Origin: Pseudomonas fluorescens
GTDB lineage: Bacteria; Pseudomonadota; Gammaproteobacteria; Pseudomonadales; Pseudomonadaceae
DNA: 64,000 nt
Reading direction: 5' to 3'
Assembly: GCA_902825215.1 (NCBI GenBank)
Contig: LR782234.1
Coordinates: 1,736,001-1,800,000, forward strand
Of this stretch, positions 52,124-59,014 are shown one piece after another; within the stretch, counting starts at the first letter, position 1, and each line of letters starts with the position of its first letter. The notes below the pieces were generated by a model, which did not search any database, was not told the DNA's origin, and worked only from the letters and a program-made list of their open reading frames with translations. The position numbers and the translations under genes were made by a program.

Positions 52124-52143
52124 TTTAAACAGCTTCGTTTAAA
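52124..52143. promoter_or_regulatory. TTTAAAC-N6-GTTTAAA dyad, right copy
   Basis: Exact inverted repeat, spacer AGCTTC, about 110 bases upstream of the leader hairpin on the - strand. Possible operator or promoter element of the DUF6124 unit. Confidence 0.5.
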
Positions 52144-52175
52144 TCAAGAAATTTGTGCCGGACATAAGGGCCCCG

Positions 52176-52332
52176 TCGCGAGCAAGCTCGCTCCCACAAT
52201 TGCTTTGCATTCCATTTCAAAATTTGAAATGCATTCCCGTGTAGGCCTTCGCCTGCTCGCGATAGCGGAGTGTCAGTAGGCGAATTTGTTGGATGACACA
52301 CCGCTATCGCGAGCAGGCTCACTCCTACAGGG
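52176..52332. repeat. REP elements upstream of flhA
   Basis: Units at 52176-52200, 52241-52268 and 52305-52332 in alternating orientation, with ATTTCAAAATTTGAAAT dyad near 52213 between the first two. Part of DR2. Confidence 0.8.
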
Positions 52333-52372
52333 AACGTGTTTATCCCTTCCTGTTTCAATCCTTGGCAAAAGT

Positions 52373-52388
52373 TGGAAGGCTTCTTGCA
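52373..52388 (+). promoter_or_regulatory. Sigma-54 promoter of flhA-flhF-fleN-fliA
   Basis: TGGAAGG-CTTC-TTGCA; GG and GC elements correctly spaced, 9 of 12 fixed consensus positions. Lies 61 nt before flhA. In P. aeruginosa flhA and flhF are in the FleQ/sigma-54 class. Confidence 0.75.
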
Positions 52389-52449
52389 ATACCCGCCGTG
52401 CGCCCACTCGGGGCGTCAAAAGTTTGCTTTAAAGGAACGGGGAAAACCG

Positions 52450-54579
52450 GTGGATCGCTCTCAGTTATTCAACACAGCACGCACAAACGTTGCCGATTTA
52501 AGTCGAGGCAATCTGGGCGTGCCGTTGCTGTTGCTGGTGATGCTGGCGATGATGATGTTGCCGGTGCCGCCGTTCCTGCTCGACGTGTTTTTTACCTTCA
52601 ACATCGCGCTGTCGATTGTGGTCCTGCTGGTCTGCGTGTATGCGCTGCGGCCGCTGGATTTTGCCGTGTTCCCGACCATTCTGCTGGTCGCGACGCTGTT
52701 GCGACTGGCGTTGAACGTGGCCTCGACGCGGGTGGTGATGCTCCACGGTCAGGACGGCCACGCCGCCGCCGGTAAGGTGATTCAGGCCTTCGGCGAGGTG
52801 GTGATCGGCGGTAACTACGTGGTTGGTATCGTGGTGTTCGCGATCTTGATGATCATCAACTTCGTCGTGGTGACCAAGGGCGCCGGGCGGATTTCCGAGG
52901 TGAGCGCGCGTTTTACCCTCGATGCGATGCCCGGCAAACAAATGGCGATCGACGCCGACCTCAACGCCGGTCTGATCGATCAGGCCCAGGCCAAGGCGCG
53001 CCGCCAGGAAGTGGCGCAAGAGGCCGAGTTCTACGGTTCGATGGACGGTGCCAGCAAGTTCGTGCGCGGTGACGCCATCGCCGGCCTGCTGATTCTGTTC
53101 ATCAACCTCATCGGCGGCATGGCCGTCGGTATCTTCCAGCACAACATGGGTTTTGCTGACGCCGGCAAGGTGTACGCCTTGTTGACCATCGGTGACGGTT
53201 TGGTGGCGCAATTGCCATCACTGTTGTTATCGACAGCGGCGGCGATCATGGTGACCCGTGCTTCCGGTTCGGAAGACATGGGCAAACAGATCAACCGGCA
53301 GATGTTCGCCTCGCCGAAGGCGCTGGCGGTGGCCGCAGGTTTGATGGCGGTGATGGGCCTGGTGCCGGGCATGCCGCATTTCTCCTTCCTGAGCATGGCT
53401 GCGCTGGCTGCTGGCGGCGCCTACCTGTTCTGGAAAAAGCAGAACGTCGCCAAGGTCGTGGCGCTGGAAGAGGTCAAGCGTCAGCAGGAACTGCTGCCGT
53501 CGCCGGCCCGCGCCATGGAAACCAAGGAGCTGGGCTGGGATGACGTCACCCCGATCGACATGATCGGCCTGGAAGTCGGCTATCGCCTGATTCCGCTGGT
53601 CGACCGCAATCAGGGTGGGCAGTTGCTGGCGCGGATCAAGGGCGTGCGCAAGAAGCTCTCGCAGGATCTGGGCTTTTTGATGCCGACCGTGCACATCCGC
53701 GACAACCTCGACCTGGCGCCGAGCGCCTATCGCCTGACCCTGATGGGCGTGATTCTGGCGGAAGCCGAGATCTATCCGGATCGCGAACTGGCGATCAACC
53801 CGGGCCAGGTCTACGGCACGCTCAACGGTATCAACGCCAAAGATCCGGCTTTTGGTCTGGAGGCGGTGTGGATCGAAATCAGTCAGCGCGCCCAGGCGCA
53901 GTCGCTTGGCTACACCGTGGTCGACGCCAGCACTGTGGTTGCGACGCACTTGAACCAGATTCTCTACAAGCACTCCAGCGAGCTGATTGGCCACGAAGAA
54001 GTCCAGCAACTCATGCAATTGCTGGCCAAGAGTTCGCCGAAACTGGCGGAAGAGCTGGTGCCGGGCGTGGTCTCGCTGTCGCAATTGCTCAAAGTGCTGC
54101 AAGCGTTGCTCGCCGAACACGTGCCGGTGCGCGATATCCGCAGCATCGCCGAAGCCATCGCCAACAACGCCGCCAAGAGTCAAGATACCGCCGCGCTGGT
54201 GGCCGCCGTGCGGGTCGGCGTATCCCGCGCAATCGTCCAAAGCATTGTAGGCACTGAGTCTGAGCTGCCTGTGATCACCTTGGAACCAAGGTTGGAACAG
54301 ATATTGCTCAATAGTCTGCAGAAGGCAGGACAAGGCTCGGAAGAGGGCGTTCTGCTGGAGCCAAGCATGGCCGAGAAGCTGCAACGTTCGCTCATCGAAG
54401 CGGCGCAGCGTCAGGAAATGCAAGGTCAGCCGGTGATCCTGTTGGTCGCCGGCCCGATCCGCGCGATGCTCTCGCGCTTTGGCCGCCTCGCCGTCCCCGG
54501 ACTGCATGTGCTGGCCTACCAGGAAATACCGGACAACAAGCAAGTGACCATCGTTGCGACAGTAGGGCCCAACGGCTGA
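52450..54579 (+). CDS. flhA: Flagellar export gate protein FlhA
   Basis: 709 residues, normal length. Eight membrane helices in the first 340 residues (VPLLLLVMLAMMMLPVPPFLLDVFFTFNIALSIVVLLV onwards), the FHIPEP family signature region (RLALNVASTRVVMLHG, GRISEVSARFTLDAMPGKQMAIDADLNAGLI) and a large cytoplasmic domain (VGYRLIPLVDRNQGGQLLARIKGVRKKLSQDLGFL). GTG 52450 (VDRSQLFNTARTN) follows GGAACGGGGAAAACC; the frame upstream is promoter DNA. Start of the second flagellar operon after the accessory island. Confidence 0.96.
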   Translation: MDRSQLFNTARTNVADLSRGNLGVPLLLLVMLAMMMLPVPPFLLDVFFTFNIALSIVVLLVCVYALRPLDFAVFPTILLVATLLRLALNVASTRVVMLHGQDGHAAAGKVIQAFGEVVIGGNYVVGIVVFAILMIINFVVVTKGAGRISEVSARFTLDAMPGKQMAIDADLNAGLIDQAQAKARRQEVAQEAEFYGSMDGASKFVRGDAIAGLLILFINLIGGMAVGIFQHNMGFADAGKVYALLTIGDGLVAQLPSLLLSTAAAIMVTRASGSEDMGKQINRQMFASPKALAVAAGLMAVMGLVPGMPHFSFLSMAALAAGGAYLFWKKQNVAKVVALEEVKRQQELLPSPARAMETKELGWDDVTPIDMIGLEVGYRLIPLVDRNQGGQLLARIKGVRKKLSQDLGFLMPTVHIRDNLDLAPSAYRLTLMGVILAEAEIYPDRELAINPGQVYGTLNGINAKDPAFGLEAVWIEISQRAQAQSLGYTVVDASTVVATHLNQILYKHSSELIGHEEVQQLMQLLAKSSPKLAEELVPGVVSLSQLLKVLQALLAEHVPVRDIRSIAEAIANNAAKSQDTAALVAAVRVGVSRAIVQSIVGTESELPVITLEPRLEQILLNSLQKAGQGSEEGVLLEPSMAEKLQRSLIEAAQRQEMQGQPVILLVAGPIRAMLSRFGRLAVPGLHVLAYQEIPDNKQVTIVATVGPNG

Positions 54580-54590
54580 GGTAGTGGTTT

Positions 54591-55931
54591 ATGCAAGTTA
54601 AGCGTTTTTTCGCCGCCGATATGCGTCAGGCCATGAAGCTGGTTCGCGATGAGCTGGGCGCTGATGCCGCCATCATCGGTAACCGCCGCATTGCCGGCGG
54701 CGTCGAGTTGACGGCAGCACTGGATTACAAATTGTCGGCGCTGGCGCCACGGGTTCCGAACATGGAACTCGAGGACGAGCTGCGCAAGACCCAGTCGCGC
54801 ATCGTCACCGCTCAGGCCGAGTTGAGCCTGCGTGGCGAAGCCGACGGCAACACCAATCAGCAATTGTTCGCCGGGCTGCCGTTGACGGCCGGCCTGCCGC
54901 TGACCGCTGCCGAGCCGTTGACCGAGCCGACCTACGCTGCACCGGCGCGTCCGGCCGCAGCGCCTGCGCAAGCCTCGGCGGGCGTTGATCCGCGTGCGCT
55001 GGACTCGATGCGTTTCGAATTGAACAGTCTGCGCGAGCTGATGGAAGTCCAGCTCGGCACGCTGGCCTGGAATCAGTTGCAGGGCAGCCGCCCGGCGCAA
55101 GCCAATCTGTATCGCCGTTTGCAGCGCATTGGCCTGTCCGGCCCGCTGTCGCGCGACTTGCTGGCGATGATCACTGACATCGAAGAACCGCGTCAGGCCT
55201 GGCGCATGTTGCTCGCGCATCTGGCGCGGATGATTGCCGTGCCGGAAGTCGAGCCGCTGGAAGAGGGCGGTGTCATCGCCATGGTCGGCCCTGCCGGCAT
55301 GGGCAAGACCACCACGCTGGCGAAACTGGCGGCGCGTTATGTGCTCAAGTACGGCGCGCAGAATGTCGCGCTGGTGAGCATGGACAGCTTCCGCATCGGT
55401 GCGCAGGAACAACTCAAGACCCTGGGTCGGATTCTCAATGTGCCGGTGACCCACGTCGATCCGGGCCAGTCGCTGGTGCAGGGGCTCGATCCGCTGCTGC
55501 GCAAGCGCGTGGTGCTGATCGATACCGCCGGCCTGCAGGCCAGCGATCCGGCGCTGCGCATGCAGCTGGAAAGTCTGGCCGGGCGTGGCATTCGCTCAAA
55601 AAATTATCTGGTGCTGGCAACCACCAGCCAGAAACAGGTTCTAACCGCCGCTTATCATAGTTACAAGCGTTGCGGGCTGGCCGGCTGCATTCTGACTAAA
55701 CTGGATGAAACAGCCAGTCTTGGTGAAGTGTTGAGCCTGGCGATCAGTCATGAATTGCCGGTCGCGTACCTGACCGATGGCCCACGGATTCCGGATGATC
55801 TGCATCTGCCGCGCCGTCATCAACTGGTCAGCCGCGCCGTCAGCGTGCAAATGCAGGAAGAACCCAGCGAAGAAGCCATGGCTGACATGTTCGCTGATAT
55901 CTATCACAGCCCGACCAAGCAGGTTGGCTGA
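54591..55931 (+). CDS. flhF: Flagellar biosynthesis GTPase FlhF
   Basis: 446 residues. SRP-type GTPase: N-terminal B domain (MQVKRFFAADMRQAMKLVRDELGADAAII), Ala/Pro-rich linker, then the G domain with GPAGMGKTT (Lys239), VLIDTAGL and LTKLDETASLGE. It marks the cell pole and sets the site of the single flagellum or tuft, together with FleN. Confidence 0.96.
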   Translation: MQVKRFFAADMRQAMKLVRDELGADAAIIGNRRIAGGVELTAALDYKLSALAPRVPNMELEDELRKTQSRIVTAQAELSLRGEADGNTNQQLFAGLPLTAGLPLTAAEPLTEPTYAAPARPAAAPAQASAGVDPRALDSMRFELNSLRELMEVQLGTLAWNQLQGSRPAQANLYRRLQRIGLSGPLSRDLLAMITDIEEPRQAWRMLLAHLARMIAVPEVEPLEEGGVIAMVGPAGMGKTTTLAKLAARYVLKYGAQNVALVSMDSFRIGAQEQLKTLGRILNVPVTHVDPGQSLVQGLDPLLRKRVVLIDTAGLQASDPALRMQLESLAGRGIRSKNYLVLATTSQKQVLTAAYHSYKRCGLAGCILTKLDETASLGEVLSLAISHELPVAYLTDGPRIPDDLHLPRRHQLVSRAVSVQMQEEPSEEAMADMFADIYHSPTKQVG

Positions 55932-55938
55932 GGTAATC

Positions 55939-56046
55939 ATGAACAGTTTTTGTACCTACATCGATGGTCTGCCACGCATTGTTCCGATCCGGAACGCGCA
56001 GCCAGTAATGTGGCCTCCGTCTATGCAAGACAAGGTAAAGAAATAA
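55939..56046 (+). CDS. Possible 35-residue peptide between flhF and fleN
   Basis: ATG 55939 is preceded by GAGGTAATC, a reasonable ribosome binding site, and the frame NSFCTYIDGLPRIVPIRNAQ... ends two bases before the fleN start codon, so it could couple translation of fleN to flhF. No family is known to me. It may be a real small protein, a coupling leader or chance. Confidence 0.35.
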   Translation: MNSFCTYIDGLPRIVPIRNAQPVMWPPSMQDKVKK

Positions 56047-56047
56047 C

Positions 56048-56878
56048 ATGGGCAGCATGCATCCCGTACAGGTGATCGCGGTGACCGGCGGCAAAGGTGG
56101 CGTCGGCAAGACTAACGTGTCAGTGAACTTGTCGCTGGCGCTGGCAGAGCTTGGCCGTCGGGTCATGCTGCTGGACGCCGACCTCGGTCTGGCGAACGTC
56201 GACGTTCTGCTGGGGCTGACCCCCAAACGCACGCTGGCCGACGTGATCGAAGGCCGCTGCGAATTGCGCGACGTGCTGTTGCAGGGCCCGGGCGGGATTC
56301 GCATCGTGCCGGCGGCGTCCGGCACGCAGAGCATGGTCCACCTGAGCCCGGCGCAACACGCCGGCCTGATTCAGGCGTTCAGCGACATCGGCGACAATCT
56401 CGACGTGCTGGTGATCGACACCGCTGCGGGCATTGGTGACTCGGTGGTCAGTTTCGTTCGCGCGGCGCAGGAAGTGTTGCTGGTGGTGTGTGACGAGCCG
56501 ACCTCGATCACCGACGCCTACGCACTGATCAAACTGCTCAACCGCGATTACGGCATGAACCGCTTCCGCGTCCTCGCCAACATGGCGCAGAGCCCGCAGG
56601 AAGGCCGTAACCTGTTCGCCAAGTTGACCAAGGTCACGGACCGTTTCCTTGACGTCGCCCTACAATACGTCGGCGCCGTCCCGTATGACGAAAGCGTGCG
56701 CAAGGCCGTGCAGAAACAACGCGCCGTCTACGAAGCCTTTCCACGCTCCAAATGCGCCCTGGCCTTCAAGGCCATCGCGCAGAAGGTCGACACCTGGCCG
56801 TTGCCGGCCAACCCGCGCGGCCATCTGGAGTTTTTCGTCGAGCGTCTCGTGCAGCAAACCGCAGGGCCTGTGATATGA
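56048..56878 (+). CDS. fleN: Flagellar number regulator FleN (FlhG)
   Basis: 276 residues. MinD/ParA-type ATPase with deviant Walker A KGGVGKTN (Lys16 and Lys21), LLDADLGLANVDVLLGL and VIDTAAGIGDSVVSFV. Binds FleQ and limits flagellar number. The last four bases overlap the fliA start (ATGA). Confidence 0.96.
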   Translation: MGSMHPVQVIAVTGGKGGVGKTNVSVNLSLALAELGRRVMLLDADLGLANVDVLLGLTPKRTLADVIEGRCELRDVLLQGPGGIRIVPAASGTQSMVHLSPAQHAGLIQAFSDIGDNLDVLVIDTAAGIGDSVVSFVRAAQEVLLVVCDEPTSITDAYALIKLLNRDYGMNRFRVLANMAQSPQEGRNLFAKLTKVTDRFLDVALQYVGAVPYDESVRKAVQKQRAVYEAFPRSKCALAFKAIAQKVDTWPLPANPRGHLEFFVERLVQQTAGPVI

Positions 56879-57615
56879 CCGCCAGTGGCATGAATCTTTA
56901 CAAGAAGTCGGCGCGTGACGCGCAGTACGAATTGATCGAGCGTTACGCGCCACTGGTCAAGCGCATTGCCTATCACTTGCTGGCACGGTTGCCGGCCAGT
57001 GTGCAGGTCGAAGACCTGATCCAGGCCGGGATGATCGGCCTGCTCGAAGTGTCGACCAAATACGACGCCAGCAAGGGCGCCAGTTTCGAAACGTACGCGG
57101 GCATTCGAATCCGCGGCGCGATGCTCGATGAAGTGCGCAAAGGGGACTGGGCGCCACGCTCGGTCCACCGCAATACCCGGATGGTCAGCGACGCAATTCG
57201 CTCGATTGAAGCTAAAACCGGCCGTGACGCTAAAGATCACGAGGTTGCGGCCGAACTCCAATTGAGTCTCGACGATTATTACGGGATTCTGAATGACACT
57301 TTGGGCAGCCGCCTGTTCAGTTTCGACGACCTCTTGCAGGACGGCGAACACGAAGGGCTGCACGAGGATGGCGCCAGTGCTCATATGGAGCCGTCACGCG
57401 ATCTGGAAGATGAACGCTTTCAGACGGCGCTGGCGGACGCGATTGCCAATTTGCCGGAGCGTGAGCGACTGGTGTTGGCGCTGTACTACGACGAAGAGCT
57501 GAACCTCAAGGAAATCGGTGAAGTCCTTGGCGTCAGTGAATCGCGGGTCAGCCAGTTACACAGCCAGTGCGCGGCCCGTTTGCGGGGGCGTTTGGGGGAG
57601 TGGCGAGCGCGCTGA
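56875..57615 (+). CDS. fliA: RNA polymerase sigma-28 factor FliA
   Basis: 246 residues. Regions 2 (YAPLVKRIAYHLLARLPASVQVEDLIQAGMIGLLEVSTKYD), 3 (RGAMLDEVRKGDWAPRSVHRN) and 4 (LPERERLVLALYYDEELNLKEIGEVLGVSESRVSQLHSQCAARLR) are complete. Transcribes late flagellar genes, including fliC and fliS here. ATG 56875 is fixed by the overlap with fleN; the longer frame upstream is antisense-free shadow of fleN. Confidence 0.97.
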   Translation: MTASGMNLYKKSARDAQYELIERYAPLVKRIAYHLLARLPASVQVEDLIQAGMIGLLEVSTKYDASKGASFETYAGIRIRGAMLDEVRKGDWAPRSVHRNTRMVSDAIRSIEAKTGRDAKDHEVAAELQLSLDDYYGILNDTLGSRLFSFDDLLQDGEHEGLHEDGASAHMEPSRDLEDERFQTALADAIANLPERERLVLALYYDEELNLKEIGEVLGVSESRVSQLHSQCAARLRGRLGEWRAR

Positions 57616-57617
57616 AG

Positions 57618-57635
57618 GCAGTGTGGGGACACTGC
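57618..57635. terminator. Small hairpin after fliA
   Basis: GCAGTGT and ACACTGC are exact complements around GGGG, three bases after the fliA stop. No T run follows, so a weak or Rho-assisted terminator at most. Confidence 0.45.
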
Positions 57636-57770
57636 GAAACGAGGCTGGTGCGGTGGTAAGCGGCGCCGGTCTCGATCCGTTGTGCTCCAGACAAACTTTA
57701 AGTGCTGCGCCAATTGATTGAAGTGGCGCGTCCAGGTGCTGGGCGCGTTTAAGACTGCTTGGAGGTCGAA

Positions 57771-58154
57771 TTGAACAAAGACATGAAAATCCTCATCGTT
57801 GATGACTTCTCAACGATGCGGCGGATCATCAAGAACCTGCTGCGCGATCTTGGGTTCACCAACACCGTCGAGGCCGACGATGGCGTAACCGCCATTCCGG
57901 TCCTCAACAGCGGCAGCATCGACTTTCTGGTAACGGACTGGAACATGCCGGGCATGACCGGTATCGACCTGCTGCGCCACGTGCGCGCCGATGAAAAACT
58001 CAAGCACCTGCCGGTGCTGATGGTGACCGCTGAAGCCAAGCGCGAGCAGATCATCGAAGCCGCTCAGGCCGGTGTGAACGGCTACGTGGTCAAACCTTTC
58101 ACGGCTCAGGCGTTGAAAGACAAAATCGAGAAGATTTTCGAACGCATCGGCTGA
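57771..58154 (+). CDS. cheY: Chemotaxis response regulator CheY
   Basis: About 127 residues. Single receiver domain, [22 protein letters not shown] with the acidic pocket, phospho-site Asp56 in [19 protein letters not shown] and VKPFTA (conserved Thr and Lys). TTG 57771 is five bases after GGAGG and is preferred; ATG 57783, which gives the classical MKILIVDD start, is 17 bases from it. Binds FliM when phosphorylated. Confidence 0.94.
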   Translation: MNKDMKILIVDDFSTMRRIIKNLLRDLGFTNTVEADDGVTAIPVLNSGSIDFLVTDWNMPGMTGIDLLRHVRADEKLKHLPVLMVTAEAKREQIIEAAQAGVNGYVVKPFTAQALKDKIEKIFERIG

Positions 58155-58171
58155 GAACGCGCGGGGGAGCT

Positions 58172-58960
58172 ATGGAGCATAACGAATCTTCACAGGGCGA
58201 TTTTGAATCGACCCTGAAAAAACACGCGGTCGAACTGGTCGAAAGCCTTGAAAAAGGCAGGTTCGGCGACGCGGTGCAACTGATCCATGAGCTCAATCAG
58301 ACCCGTGACCGTGGCCTGTATCAGGAAGTGGGCAAGCTCACGCGTGAACTGCACAGTGCGATCGTCAATTTCCAGATCGATCCGCACATGCCGCAGGCCG
58401 AGGAAGTGTCGCAGATCACCGACGCCACCGAACGCCTGGGCTATGTGGTCAAGCTGACGGAAGCCGCGGCCAACCGCACCATGGATCTGGTGGAAAGCGC
58501 CACGCCGGTGGTCAACAGTCTGGCCGATGAAGCCCAGACGTTGAGCGCCGATTGGGGTCGCTTCATGCGTCGCGAGGTCGGGGCTGAAGAGTTCCGCGAG
58601 CTGGCGCGCCGGGTCGACGGTTTTCTGTCACGCAGCAGCACGGACAACCGTGCGGTGTCGAGCAATCTCAACGACATCCTGCTGGCCCAGGATTACCAGG
58701 ACCTCACCGGTCAGGTGATCAAGCGCGTGACCCAACTGGTCACCGAAGTCGAAAGCAATCTGCTCAAACTCGTACTCATGGCCAGTCAGGTCGACCGCTT
58801 TGCGGGCATCGAACATGACCGTGCTGCGATGCTTGCGGAAAAAGATCCACAAAAACATCTCTCGCAGGGTGAAGGTCCGCAGATTCATGCCGATAAACGA
58901 GAAGACGTTGTGTCCGGTCAGGACGATGTGGACGATTTGTTATCCAGCCTTGGATTCTAA
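58172..58960 (+). CDS. cheZ: CheY-P phosphatase CheZ
   Basis: 262 residues, long helical hairpin. The catalytic region LAQDYQDLTGQVIKRVTQLV holds the conserved Asp/Gln pair, and the C-terminal DDVDDLLSSLGF is the CheY-binding tail. Seventeen bases after cheY. Confidence 0.95.
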   Translation: MEHNESSQGDFESTLKKHAVELVESLEKGRFGDAVQLIHELNQTRDRGLYQEVGKLTRELHSAIVNFQIDPHMPQAEEVSQITDATERLGYVVKLTEAAANRTMDLVESATPVVNSLADEAQTLSADWGRFMRREVGAEEFRELARRVDGFLSRSSTDNRAVSSNLNDILLAQDYQDLTGQVIKRVTQLVTEVESNLLKLVLMASQVDRFAGIEHDRAAMLAEKDPQKHLSQGEGPQIHADKREDVVSGQDDVDDLLSSLGF

Positions 58961-59014
58961 GAATTTCTGAATTCGGGTTTTTTGGGTTTTTAGACCTGTA
59001 GGAGCACCCCATTA

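Larger units (their letters stand above)
51416..52433. repeat. Long direct repeat, right copy (DR2)
   Basis: Counterpart of 47868-48667. It contains the intact DUF6124 gene, complete leader, upstream dyad, REP elements and the functional flhA promoter, and its similarity to DR1 stops just before the flhA ribosome binding site. Confidence 0.85.

Noticed and set aside
46972..52332. CRISPR-like array
   Set aside because: The repeats are palindromic REPs in alternating orientation with irregular spacing; no cas genes are present.
57722..57740. Sigma-54 promoter ahead of cheY (TGGCGCG...GGTGC)
   Set aside because: GC lies one base too far from GG and the -12 half lacks TT.
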